Assembly (NCBI GenBank): GCA_050115015.1
Contig: JASFRI010000100.1
Location: 1-11,622, forward strand
From: JASFRI01 sp050115015
Lineage (GTDB): Bacteria > Acidobacteriota > Polarisedimenticolia > CBDVAL01
Length of the DNA: 11,622 nt
Reading direction: 5' to 3'
The notes below the pieces were generated by a model that did no database searches, was not told the DNA's origin, and saw only the letters and a program-made list of their open reading frames with translations. Both the position numbers and the translations under genes were made by a program. Below are positions 1-7,668 of the stretch, in pieces. The stretch's first letter is position 1. Each line of letters opens with the position of its first letter.

Positions 1-2
1 CG

Positions 3-209
3 CGGATCGGCATCCATGCGGCGGCCCGGGCGCGCTGGAGCACCGGGGTGGAGATGGAGGCGCTCACCGCGGTGAGCCTGGCCGCGCTGACCCTCTACGA
101 CATGTGCAAGTCCCTCGACAGGTCGATCGTGATCGAGGGGATCCGCCTCCTCCGCAAGGCCGGCGGGCGGTCCGGCGAGTTCGTGGCCCCGCCGCCGGGA
201 AATCCTTGA
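3..209 (+). CDS. moaC: Cyclic pyranopterin monophosphate synthase MoaC, C-terminal part
   Basis: The window opens inside this gene; 68 residues up to TGA at 207-209 are present. The reading frame contains GVEMEALTAVSLAALTLYDM followed by CKSLDR and IRLLRKAGGRSGEF, which is the conserved C-terminal signature of MoaC. From the family, MoaC acts with the radical-SAM enzyme MoaA in the first step of molybdenum cofactor synthesis, turning the GTP-derived intermediate into cyclic pyranopterin monophosphate in the cytoplasm. The usual length is about 155-165 residues, so roughly 90 residues lie upstream of the window. The extreme C-terminus (APPPGNP) is a short non-conserved tail. The stop codon lies inside a likely -35 hexamer serving the next gene. 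A MobB-like protein about 8 kb away is the only other gene here that may touch molybdenum cofactor. The identification is firm. Confidence 0.93.
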   Translation, partial: RIGIHAAARARWSTGVEMEALTAVSLAALTLYDMCKSLDRSIVIEGIRLLRKAGGRSGEFVAPPPGNP

Positions 210-234
210 CACCCCGGGTGGGCTGGTTTACCGT
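206..234 (+). promoter_or_regulatory. Likely sigma-70-type promoter for the RND/MMPL exporter
   Basis: TTGACA at 206-211 is a perfect -35 hexamer. After a 17-bp spacer comes TACCGT at 229-234, which keeps the key T, A and final T of a -10 box. The moaC stop codon (207-209) lies within the -35 box. Transcription would start near 241, leaving a leader of about 145 nt before the exporter start. The -10 match is only 3 of 6, so this is moderately supported. Confidence 0.45.
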
Positions 235-386
235 CTGATGGTTCCGAGGCCGGCGAACAGTCGCATTTCGCAGGGGTTAGGGCGATCGCGCGCTCCCCGG
301 CGCCCGCGGCGGCTCGACGGTCGCTCCCCACCCTCGATGAGACGCCGACACGCCCAGCCGCGCGGGAGGCCCGGGAACTCCCCGCC

Positions 387-3008
387 ATGTTGATGCGCGC
401 GCGGGTCCGTGTCTTCACCGCCATCGCGGAGGTCACCTACCGCCATCCCTGGCTCATCCTGGGTGCCGCGCTGCTGCTGACCGTCCTCGGGCTCTTCCTG
501 GCCCGGGACCTCGAGATGGTCAACGACATCACGGAGTACCTCCCCCAGGGCTCGCCGGTGGTGCAGGACTTCCAGACCGCGCTCGAGCTGTTCGGGACGT
601 CGGACCAGCTTCTGGTGGTGATCCAGGGAGCCGGCGAGCCCGACACCGAGGTGCGGGAGGCCCTGGCCGACGCCATGGGGAAGCGCCTGGCGGCGAGCGA
701 CAAGGTCCGGGCGGTGGAGTACCGGCTGACGGAGGAGCTCGCCGAGTTCTACCGGGATACCTTCCTGCGCTACGGCCTGCTATATCTCGATCAGCGCGAG
801 CGGTCCAACCTCATCGACCTGGTCTCGGACCGTCGGATCCCGCGGCAGATCGCCGAGGACCGCGAGGTACTGCTGTCCCCGGGGGTGGGGTTCAGCCGGC
901 AGCTGATCCAGTGGGACCCCCTGAACCTGCGGTCGCTCTTCCTGCGGCGCCTGGAGCGCGGCCGCGGGCAGCTGAAGATCAGCTACCAGGACGGCTACTT
1001 CTTTTCCGAGGACCTGACGCTCCTGGTGCTCGTGGTCCGCCCGGTCAAAACGGCGAAGAACATCTCGTTCACCCGCGACCTGCTGGCCGACGTCCACCGC
1101 TTCGAGGCCGAGGCGCGACACGAGGTGGCGGAGGACGGCTATCCCGAGGTCGATGACGTCACCGTGGGCTACACCGGGGGCTACGTCATCGCGCTGGAGT
1201 ACAACGAGCTGATCCGGAAGGACCTGGTGTGGAACATCCTGGTGGCGTTCCTCGGCGTCATGATCATCTTCGTGATCGCCTTCCGCCGCGTCGGGGCCCT
1301 GTTCTACGTCGGGGCGCCGCTGGCGATGGCGCTGATCTGGAACCTGGGCCTGGTCCGGCTCGTCTACGGCCACCTGAACATGTTCATCGGCGTGACCGCC
1401 GTGGTGCTGCTGGGCCTGGGGATCGACTTCGCCATCCACATCATGAACCGCTTCCTGGCGGAGCGCGAGACGAACCCCGACATCGGCGACGCCATCCGCG
1501 TGACCGTCGTGGAGACCGGCGACGGTGCCGTGCTTGCGTGCGGCACCACCATGCTGGCCTTCTACGCGGGCCTGCTGACCGACTTTCCCGGGCTGCAGCA
1601 GCTCGGCTTCATCGCCGGGACGGGACTGCTGTTCGCCCTCCTGGCGAACTTCTTCGTCCTCCCCGCCTTCCTCGTGGTCTACTCCCGCCTGGGACGGCAC
1701 CGCTCCCGGGAGATGACCGGGCTGGGACTGGAGCCCCTGGCCGGCTTCGTGGGCCGGCACCCGGGAGCGATCCTGGCGGTGGCCGGTGCGGTCACCCTGT
1801 TCTGCGGGGCGGCGGCGTTCCAGTCCTCCATCGACAACGATCTGGCGCGCTTCCGCCCCGTGAACAGCGAGCCCTTCCGGCTGCAGCGGCTCCTGGTGGA
1901 GCGCATCGGCTCCACCTTCAACGCGACCATGATCCTCTCCCACGCCCCGGACGAGGAGGACGCCCTCGATCGGTCGGAGCGGATCGTCGAGGAGCTGGAG
2001 CGCTTCAAGGAGCGGGGCCTGGTCGCCTCGGTTCTCTCGGTGAACGACATCCTGCCGGCGCCCGCCCGGCAGCAGGCCAACCTCGAGTGGCTGGCCACCG
2101 TCCGCGAGGAGAACCCCTCGGCCCTCGACCCGGATCGCGTCACCGCCACCCTCCGGTCGGAGATCGAGAGGCAGGGCTTCGATCCAGCGGCCTTCGAGGA
2201 GGCCTTCGAGGGCATCCGCAGCTTCCTCAGCGTGAACTCGATCCTGACCCCCGAGGAGCTGGCCGGCACGGCCATCGGCCTGCACGCCGACCGCTTCCTC
2301 CGCCGGGCCGGCGGCCGCGTCTATGTCGCCACCTACGCGTACTCGCCCCACGGGCCCGGGAAGACCCAGAGGGGCGTCGACCAGATCCTGAGCCAGCGCC
2401 TTGAGGAGCTCGACGGCAACGTGCGGGTCATCAGCAACTCGATCCTGGCGAACGAGTTCAAGGAGCTGATCGGGAAGGACGCGTTGCTCGCAACCTCCGT
2501 CACGCTGGTGCTCATCCTGGTTTTCCTCTACCTGCAGTTCCGCTCGTTCCGCCTGATGCTGCTGACCTCGGTGCCGCTGCTGCTGGGCGTCACCTGGGCC
2601 TTCGGCCTGATGACCCTCGCCGGCTACCGCTTCAGCCTGATCTCGGTCTCCATTCTCCCCGTCATCCTGGGGATCGGGATCGACGACGGGATCTACATCG
2701 TGAACCGCTACCGGTTCCTCGGGGATCGGAACGTGGCGCACGCCTTCCACGACACCGGCCGTGCGGTGGTGACCACCTCGTTGACGACGATGGTGGGGTT
2801 CGGGTCGATGGCGCTGGCCGACTATCCCGGCCTGGTGGGCGCCGGGCTGTTCGCCTTCGTGGGGATCGGCGCCTGCCTGGTGAGCGCGGTGACGGTGCTT
2901 CCCGCCCTGATGGAGCTGTTCGGCCGCAGCGTCATCGAGTCCAAGGACCTGGGGGTCACCCTGGCCCCACAGGCCGCGGACGGGCCGCGCTCCCGCGAGG
3001 CGCTCTGA
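387..3008 (+). CDS. RND-superfamily / MMPL-family exporter (873 aa)
   Basis: Complete inner-membrane transporter built as a tandem duplication, as in the RND superfamily. Each half has one membrane helix (about 22-39 and 460-478), a large extracytoplasmic loop (about 40-280 and 480-700) and a five-helix sterol-sensing/MMPL-type block (about 281-435 and 700-850), giving 12 helices. Both fourth-helix equivalents carry the proton-relay signature: GLGIDFAIHIMNRF with D347 and GIGIDDGIYIVNRY with D766. Family knowledge says such proteins use the proton gradient to move lipids or other hydrophobic molecules. The closest described relatives by length and layout are the COG1033 'predicted exporters' and hopanoid-associated HpnN, but no hopanoid gene is nearby, so the cargo is unknown. 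The ATG at 387 is the first in-frame start after the promoter; an ATG at 393 is possible, and GGGAGG at 364-369 is a distant ribosome site. No periplasmic adaptor gene flanks it, typical of the MMPL/HpnN branch. No frameshift is seen. Confidence 0.9.
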   Translation: MLMRARVRVFTAIAEVTYRHPWLILGAALLLTVLGLFLARDLEMVNDITEYLPQGSPVVQDFQTALELFGTSDQLLVVIQGAGEPDTEVREALADAMGKRLAASDKVRAVEYRLTEELAEFYRDTFLRYGLLYLDQRERSNLIDLVSDRRIPRQIAEDREVLLSPGVGFSRQLIQWDPLNLRSLFLRRLERGRGQLKISYQDGYFFSEDLTLLVLVVRPVKTAKNISFTRDLLADVHRFEAEARHEVAEDGYPEVDDVTVGYTGGYVIALEYNELIRKDLVWNILVAFLGVMIIFVIAFRRVGALFYVGAPLAMALIWNLGLVRLVYGHLNMFIGVTAVVLLGLGIDFAIHIMNRFLAERETNPDIGDAIRVTVVETGDGAVLACGTTMLAFYAGLLTDFPGLQQLGFIAGTGLLFALLANFFVLPAFLVVYSRLGRHRSREMTGLGLEPLAGFVGRHPGAILAVAGAVTLFCGAAAFQSSIDNDLARFRPVNSEPFRLQRLLVERIGSTFNATMILSHAPDEEDALDRSERIVEELERFKERGLVASVLSVNDILPAPARQQANLEWLATVREENPSALDPDRVTATLRSEIERQGFDPAAFEEAFEGIRSFLSVNSILTPEELAGTAIGLHADRFLRRAGGRVYVATYAYSPHGPGKTQRGVDQILSQRLEELDGNVRVISNSILANEFKELIGKDALLATSVTLVLILVFLYLQFRSFRLMLLTSVPLLLGVTWAFGLMTLAGYRFSLISVSILPVILGIGIDDGIYIVNRYRFLGDRNVAHAFHDTGRAVVTTSLTTMVGFGSMALADYPGLVGAGLFAFVGIGACLVSAVTVLPALMELFGRSVIESKDLGVTLAPQAADGPRSREAL

Positions 3009-3082
3009 GCCGCCGATTCACGAAGCGGGTCAAATCCAGTCAGCGCCGCGTCCGCGCCGGCCTCGATCCGCTCGCTGCGGCG

Positions 3083-3104
3083 TGACGGCCCTCCGGCGCC
3101 GTCA
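3083..3104. terminator. Possible hairpin between two convergent genes
   Basis: A perfect 7-bp inverted repeat, TGACGGC (3083-3089) and GCCGTCA (3098-3104), with an 8-nt loop lies between the convergent exporter and metallo-hydrolase genes and includes the TGA stop of the latter. Neither strand has a T run after it, so it is at best a weak bidirectional terminator. Confidence 0.25.
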
Positions 3105-4100
3105 GGGAGTGGGGGGCGGCAGCTGTCCCTTCAGCTCCCGGAAGACCCGGAGAGTGGCCGGGAACCACAGGTCCTCCGAATGCCAGGACGCATAGGCCGG
3201 CGGGATGCGCAGCTTCTCCACGAGATCCTGCATGGTCCCTCCCTCGGCGATGGGCCGGACCATGCGGCGCAATTCCGTGAGGTAGTTCCGTAGGGCGGCG
3301 ACGTCGGCCTTCGTGCCCACGGGCCCGTGGCCCGGGACCACCTTGATGTCGCTGAGGGTGAGCAGGAAATCCAGGCGCTCCAGCCACTCGGCAGTATAGG
3401 CGTCCGCGAGGTTCGGCAGCGTGCCCACCGTGACGAGGTCCCCCGCCAGGAGCACCCCCTCGGTCGGGACGTACACCATGAGGTCGCCGGTGGTGTGTCC
3501 GACGCCCGGGTGCTGGATCAGGATGACGTTCTTTCCGAACGAGATCTCGCTCTCATCGGTCACGACGATCTTGGCCTTGAGCGGCGGCAGGCGCTGGACC
3601 CGCCCGATCTCCCTCCGGACGTCCCGCAGCTCGACGGCGAGCTCCTCGGCCTCCTGGGAGTCCACGGCTTCGGCCATCTTCCGGCTGAGATCGCCCTCCT
3701 GCTTGCCGAGGAACCCGAGATCGGCCTTCCGGCTCTCGTTGATCCGCCGCACCGTCCCCGGACCGGCGATGAGCTGATGGGGCCGGCTCGCCAGAAGGTC
3801 CATGCCGCCGCTATGGTCCCGGTGCCAGTGGCTGAGCACGATCATGTTGAGCGGCTGCTTCGCCACCTCGCCCATCAGCCCGAGCAGCTCGGCCATCAGC
3901 TCGGCGCTGGAGAGGGTGTCGAACAGGAGCACCCGGTCCTCCAGGACGATGAAGGCCGCGTTGCTGACGGCGGTGTTGTCCCCCTCGGCGGGACGGACGA
4001 CGTAGACCGACTCGGAGACCTTCTCCCGGACGAGGTGCCCCGCGTGGCTGCAGGGCAGAGCCACCAACGTGGCGAGCAGGAGCAGTGCGATGCGTGACAT
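3102..4100 (-). CDS. Secreted metallo-beta-lactamase-fold hydrolase (332 aa)
   Basis: Zinc hydrolase of the metallo-beta-lactamase superfamily, probably periplasmic. Residues 1-20 form a signal peptide (MSRIALLLLATLVALP, then CSHA), with likely cleavage after SHA. The metal ligands are all visible: HWHRDH gives H91, H93, D95 and H96; GHTTGD gives H202; LAGD gives the bridging D221; PGHGP gives H258. This is a full di-zinc site with Asp as the bridging ligand, as in glyoxalase II-like and many B3-like enzymes. Residues about 120-178, between the HxHxDH motif and the third His, form a charged, probably helical insert that is long for the fold. The substrate cannot be told from sequence; a true beta-lactamase is only one of many options. 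The start is supported by GAGGA about 10 nt upstream of the ATG. The gene lies 83 nt downstream of the zinc-ribbon membrane protein on the same strand but seems to have its own extended -10 promoter. Confidence 0.85.
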   Translation of the reverse strand: MSRIALLLLATLVALPCSHAGHLVREKVSESVYVVRPAEGDNTAVSNAAFIVLEDRVLLFDTLSSAELMAELLGLMGEVAKQPLNMIVLSHWHRDHSGGMDLLASRPHQLIAGPGTVRRINESRKADLGFLGKQEGDLSRKMAEAVDSQEAEELAVELRDVRREIGRVQRLPPLKAKIVVTDESEISFGKNVILIQHPGVGHTTGDLMVYVPTEGVLLAGDLVTVGTLPNLADAYTAEWLERLDFLLTLSDIKVVPGHGPVGTKADVAALRNYLTELRRMVRPIAEGGTMQDLVEKLRIPPAYASWHSEDLWFPATLRVFRELKGQLPPPTP

Positions 4101-4147
4101 ACGGGCGTTTCCTCGGATGCGGCCCCTCTGCCGGAGGCAATCCCTGG

Positions 4148-4156
4148 ACTATAGCA
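4148..4156 (-). promoter_or_regulatory. Extended -10 promoter for the metallo-hydrolase
   Basis: On the minus strand TGCTATAGT reads from 4156 to 4148: a TATAGT -10 box (5 of 6 match) preceded by the TGn extension. No good -35 lies 16-18 bp upstream, as expected for extended -10 promoters. The predicted leader is about 40 nt. It sits between the preceding gene's stop (4184) and the start at 4100. Confidence 0.5.
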
Positions 4157-4183
4157 CTTCGCCCGGGCCGCCTGCCGGCGCCG

Positions 4184-5686
4184 TCAGATCTGGATGTCCC
4201 AGTTCAGTCGATCCCAGCCCTGATGGGCGGTCCAGCCGAGGATGTGCATCTGCACGAAGGTCAGATAGGCGGCGATCATCGCACCCAGGACCGCGCCGGC
4301 GAGGGGGATGATCGACAGGAGGGCCTGCACGACGAAGCCGCCGATGGCGAGTCCCCCGCAGAACAGCAGGGCGATGGCATAATCCCCCTTGATCCGGGCG
4401 ATGCAGCGCAGGATGAGCGCCGGGTTCAGCGCGGGCGTGATGGTGTTGAAGATCGCCGCGATCATCAGGCACATCGGGTAGTACAGCAGGACGAGGGGCA
4501 CCAGGAGCAGGTTGCCGACCAGCGCCAGGAACCCCGCCCGCGCCATCTGGCCCAGCGGGCCCTCCAGGGCGGCCTGCATCTCCTCGAGGTCGGGCTCCTC
4601 CGTCTCGCCGGCCTGCAGGTCCGCGTAGTAGCGGTCGAAGTCGAAGTTGCCCTCCTCGTCCACGTACTCGGTCATGGGGGGGCCCTCTCCAGGGCCGCCG
4701 TCGGCCTCCATGCCCGCGATGTGGGTGTTCAGCGTGCGCCCCATCTCGTCCTGGACGGAGCTGAACAGGTGGGAGAACAGGAGGACGTTGAAGAGGATCA
4801 CCGGCAGCCACGCGACCACCGTGACCAGCAGGCCCTTGAGGCCGCGGGACGTGATCTCCCAGAAGTCGGTGGTGTCCGGCCAGTCGGGAAGATCGCGCTT
4901 GCCCCGCGCGCTCTCGGACAGGATGTGCAGCTGGTACGCCAGCACCAGGAAATAGAGCACCTTGCCCGGCCCCGGCAGCCAGGCCCCCAGGGTCGAGAGC
5001 ATGGCACAGCACAGGACCATGAAGGGGCCCCAGCCCGCCAGGGGATAGGCGAGAAGGCGCGGGATCTCCCTCCAGAACGGCGTCACCGGGGCGCCGGCCT
5101 CGTACGGCACGCAGCGATCCTCGCAGCGGGCGCACCACTTGACCCGGGCGCTGCCGAACTCGCGCTCCTCGACGCAGCCCGCGCAGTAGGTGATGTGGCA
5201 GGACGGGCAGACGTGGGCCGCCGGCATCTCCGGGTGGGCGGTGCAGGAGGACGCGGCGGCGGCCGGCGCCGCCGTGGCGGGCGGGGTCGCCGACCCCCGC
5301 CGCAGGCGGAAGTAGCGCTGCAGCTCGGGGACCTCCCCCGCGGGGACCGGCTCGCCTCCCGAGGCCGGGTGGAGCAGCTCCCCCTCGTCCAGCGCGCCGG
5401 CCCGGATGCGGTCCCGGAGTGCGGCGCGATCGAGGCTCTCCTCCCCGTCAGGGGTCTCCAGAAGCCAGCGCGGCCCCTCGTCCGTCGGTGGGTCGCCCGC
5501 GGGTTCGGATCCGGTAGGCGGGGCCCCGGGACCCTCCATCGAGGCCAGGGGGATCGACCGGGAGGGGGGAGGGACGATGCGGAAGACGTGCGCGCAGCCG
5601 CCACACCGGAGGTCCCGGCCCTCCGGGGGGATCTGCTGGCCGTCGACGCGGTAGCGGGTGCTGCATTCCGGACACTCGACGATCAC
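4184..5686 (-). CDS. Membrane protein with MJ0042 zinc ribbon, GYF-like and second zinc-binding regions (500 aa)
   Basis: Function unknown; the architecture is clear. Numbering from the GTG start: residues 1-37 are an MJ0042-type zinc ribbon with CPEC and CGGC (C5, C8, C28, C31). A Pro/Gly-rich linker follows. Residues about 72-126 resemble a GYF_2-like domain (WLLETPDGEE, then PVPAGEVPEL). Residues 148-192 hold a second cluster (C148, H151, C160, C163, C168, C171, C185, C188, C192) resembling a B-box-like finger plus an extra CxxC. The rest is membrane: helices near 210-236, 241-258, 284-307, 385-415, 437-458 and 460-482, resembling DUF4013/Yip1-type proteins, with an acidic loop at about 308-380. 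The soluble N-terminal half is probably cytoplasmic. An upstream ATG at 5743 would add 19 residues but overlaps the -35 box; GTG at 5686 has GGAGAGG at 5702-5696, 9 nt away, and begins exactly at the zinc ribbon, so it is preferred. It has its own promoter. Confidence 0.8.
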   Translation of the reverse strand: MIVECPECSTRYRVDGQQIPPEGRDLRCGGCAHVFRIVPPPSRSIPLASMEGPGAPPTGSEPAGDPPTDEGPRWLLETPDGEESLDRAALRDRIRAGALDEGELLHPASGGEPVPAGEVPELQRYFRLRRGSATPPATAAPAAAASSCTAHPEMPAAHVCPSCHITYCAGCVEEREFGSARVKWCARCEDRCVPYEAGAPVTPFWREIPRLLAYPLAGWGPFMVLCCAMLSTLGAWLPGPGKVLYFLVLAYQLHILSESARGKRDLPDWPDTTDFWEITSRGLKGLLVTVVAWLPVILFNVLLFSHLFSSVQDEMGRTLNTHIAGMEADGGPGEGPPMTEYVDEEGNFDFDRYYADLQAGETEEPDLEEMQAALEGPLGQMARAGFLALVGNLLLVPLVLLYYPMCLMIAAIFNTITPALNPALILRCIARIKGDYAIALLFCGGLAIGGFVVQALLSIIPLAGAVLGAMIAAYLTFVQMHILGWTAHQGWDRLNWDIQI

Positions 5687-5715
5687 GGGACAGGACCTCT
5701 CCCCCCCCGACTCGC

Positions 5716-5743
5716 AATATAGGGGTGTCGCGGGATGCGTCAA
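5716..5743 (-). promoter_or_regulatory. Strong sigma-70-type promoter for the zinc-ribbon membrane protein
   Basis: On the minus strand TTGACG (5743-5738) and TATATT (5721-5716) are separated by 16 bp, each matching 5 of 6 consensus bases. The predicted start is near 5709, at the edge of a run of eight G (minus strand, 5708-5701), leaving a short leader with GGAGAGG and the GTG start at 5686. This placement rules out the ATG at 5743. Confidence 0.7.
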
Positions 5744-5777
5744 ACGCCGGAGATGGGTCCCCGGACCGCCCGCCGGG

Positions 5778-7604
5778 TCAGCGCTCGGAGGTCACCCGGA
5801 GGACCTCCTCGAAGGTGGTCACGCCCTGGGCCAGCTTCCGGATCGCGCACTCCCGGAGCGAGGTCATGCCCTGGCGGCGGGCCGCCTCGCGGACCGTGCG
5901 GCTGTCGGCGCGATCGTGGATGAGCTGCCGGATGGGCTCGTCGATGGCCATCACCTCGAACACGCCGGAGCGGCCGAGAAAGCCGGTCCCCCGGCAGCGC
6001 AGGCAGCCGGCCCCCTGGCGCACGGGCATCACCTTCCCCTCGGGCACCCGGAGCCCGAGCACCTCGGCCTCCTCGGGCTTCAGGGGACGCTGCCGGGCGC
6101 AGTGGGGGCAGACCATCCGGACCAGGCGCTGCGCCATGATGCCCAGCACCGTGTCGGCGATCTTGTAGGGCTCCAGGCCGAGGTCCAGGAGGCGCGTGAT
6201 GCTGGACGCCGCGTCGTTCGTGTGCAGGGTGGAGAACACCAGGTGCCCGGTCAGGGCGGCCTGGATGGCGTTCTCGGCGGTCTCCAGGTCCCGGATCTCG
6301 CCGACCATGACGATGTCGGGATCCTGCCGCAGCAGCGTGCGCAGCGCGGCGGCGAAGTCCAGGCCGATGGCCGGGTTCACCGCGGTCTGGTTGAACTCCT
6401 CGGTCACCATCTCGATGGGGTCCTCGATGGTGACGATGTTGGTCTCCCCGTCCGCCAGGATGCGCAGGGCGGAGTACAGGGTCGTCGTCTTTCCGGAGCC
6501 CGTGGGGCCGGTGACCAGGATGATGCCGTGGGGCTCCGCGAGGAACGACTCGAACACCTCCTGGTCCCGCGGGAAGAACCCCAGGCCGTCCAGCTTGGCG
6601 GTGGTGATCTCGGGGTTGAAGATCCGGATCACGACCTTCTCCCCGAACGCCACCGGGATCGTGGAGACGCGCAGCTCCACCTCCTGGCCGTCCCGCTCGG
6701 TCTTGATCCGGCCATCCTGGGGCCGGCGCTTCTCGGCGATGTTCATGCGGGCCAGCGTCTTGATCCGGGAGACCATGGCGGAGTGCACGATCTTCGGCAC
6801 CTGCTGCACGGTGTGCATCACGGCGTCGATGCGCACCCGGACCCGGGAGCGGTCCCGCTTCGGCTCCAGGTGGATGTCCGAGGCCCGGAGGTCGAAGGCG
6901 TGCAGGAGCAGGTACTCCACGGCGTCCACGATGTACTGGTCGGAGGACTCGATCTCCGACTCCTTCTTCATGCGGACGTACTGCTCGAGGTTGCCGAGGT
7001 CGAAGCTGGGAGCCAGGTTGCGCTCCGCCTTGATCACGCTGCTGCGGAACCCGTAGAACTCGCGGATCACCTTGAGCAGGTCCCGCCGGGTGACCAGGAC
7101 CGGCCGGATCTCGTAGACGGAGGTGCGCCGGATCGAATCCTGGCCCTCCAGGTCGAAGGGGTCCGCGAGCGCCACCTCGAGCTGGGTGCCCTGCGCGCGG
7201 AGCGGGATCATCAGGTGCTTGCGGGCGAAGGGCTGCGAGATGACCGAGGAGATGAACTCGATGTCGAGCTCGAGGGTGTCGATGCGCCGGTAGGGGATGC
7301 CGAGGTGCTTGGCGAGGGCCTGGACGATCCGCTCGTCGCCGAAGTTCGCGATCCCCACGCCGAGCCTCTCCGCCATGAACACCAGCAGGTCGACGGGGGT
7401 GACCTCCGCCGGCCGCCCGTCCCGGAGGTTGCCGGAGGAGCGCAGCCGGTGCAGCGCCCGGCGCTCCGCGTCGGCATGCTGCAGGAAGAGATCCCGGGTC
7501 GCGGAGTCGATGATGCCCTGGACCACGAGGACGTTGGCCAGGTAGGGGAGCGTCAGGGACGCGGGGGCCGCTCCGGGGTGGGTCTCGCGCTGCTGGATCG
7601 TCAT
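5778..7604 (-). CDS. gspE/pilB: GspE/PilB-family secretion/pilus assembly ATPase (608 aa)
   Basis: Complete hexameric traffic ATPase of the type II secretion/type IV pilus class, working on the cytoplasmic face of the inner membrane to drive (pseudo)pilus assembly. Residues about 80-185 are an MshEN/T2SSE_N domain, which in relatives can bind cyclic-di-GMP. Residues 1-75 are a less conserved N-terminal extension. The ATPase core follows with all signature boxes: Walker A GPTGSGKT (366-373), Asp box VTIEDPIE (391-398), Walker B DIVMVGEIRD (430-439) and His box GHLVFSTLH (453-461). The C-terminal tetracysteine zinc motif is CPHC (C499, C502) and CLRC (C534, C537), a feature of assembly ATPases (GspE, PilB, MshE) rather than the retraction ATPase PilT. 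No pilC/gspF, pilT, secretin or pilin gene is in view, so GspE versus PilB cannot be decided. The start ATG has GAGGGAGG a few nt upstream (7619-7612). Confidence 0.93.
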   Translation of the reverse strand: MTIQQRETHPGAAPASLTLPYLANVLVVQGIIDSATRDLFLQHADAERRALHRLRSSGNLRDGRPAEVTPVDLLVFMAERLGVGIANFGDERIVQALAKHLGIPYRRIDTLELDIEFISSVISQPFARKHLMIPLRAQGTQLEVALADPFDLEGQDSIRRTSVYEIRPVLVTRRDLLKVIREFYGFRSSVIKAERNLAPSFDLGNLEQYVRMKKESEIESSDQYIVDAVEYLLLHAFDLRASDIHLEPKRDRSRVRVRIDAVMHTVQQVPKIVHSAMVSRIKTLARMNIAEKRRPQDGRIKTERDGQEVELRVSTIPVAFGEKVVIRIFNPEITTAKLDGLGFFPRDQEVFESFLAEPHGIILVTGPTGSGKTTTLYSALRILADGETNIVTIEDPIEMVTEEFNQTAVNPAIGLDFAAALRTLLRQDPDIVMVGEIRDLETAENAIQAALTGHLVFSTLHTNDAASSITRLLDLGLEPYKIADTVLGIMAQRLVRMVCPHCARQRPLKPEEAEVLGLRVPEGKVMPVRQGAGCLRCRGTGFLGRSGVFEVMAIDEPIRQLIHDRADSRTVREAARRQGMTSLRECAIRKLAQGVTTFEEVLRVTSER

Positions 7605-7625
7605 CAGGGCCTCCCTCGGATGGTC

Positions 7626-7654
7626 ATTCTAGGTCCACCGCTCGCCGCCGTCGA
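7626..7654 (-). promoter_or_regulatory. Likely promoter for the GspE/PilB ATPase
   Basis: On the minus strand TCGACG (7654-7649) and TAGAAT (7631-7626) are spaced by 17 bp, matching 4 of 6 and 5 of 6 consensus bases. The predicted start near 7619 would give a very short leader that begins with the GAGGGAGG ribosome site. Confidence 0.5.
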
Positions 7655-7662
7655 CGGGGGTG

Positions 7663-7668
7663 TAGAAT
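7663..7668 (+). promoter_or_regulatory. Possible -10 box for cobO
   Basis: TAGAAT at 7663-7668 is a good -10 element 24 nt ahead of the cobO start. No convincing -35 lies 16-18 bp upstream. It is the exact mirror of the -10 box of the divergent ATPase promoter (CATTCTA 7625-7631 against TAGAATG 7663-7669). Confidence 0.35.

Noticed and set aside
780..2750. 656-codon open frame on the minus strand opposite the exporter
   Set aside because: It is the antisense shadow of a confidently identified gene; its composition (Asp/Gln/His/Arg-rich, no hydrophobic core) is typical of shadows in GC-rich DNA.
4041..4100. Lipobox at the metallo-hydrolase signal peptide (LVALPC)
   Set aside because: Pro directly before Cys is not compatible with a normal lipobox; cleavage after SHA fits better.
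3093..4186. Identical 12-mer CCGGCGCCGTCA ending exactly at the stop codons of two genes (3093-3104 and 4175-4186)
   Set aside because: Only the first copy forms a hairpin, and short GC-rich matches are expected by chance in such DNA.
4085..5722. 545-codon plus-strand frame opposite the zinc-ribbon membrane protein
   Set aside because: The minus-strand frame has zinc motifs, membrane helices, a promoter and a ribosome site; the plus-strand frame is its shadow.
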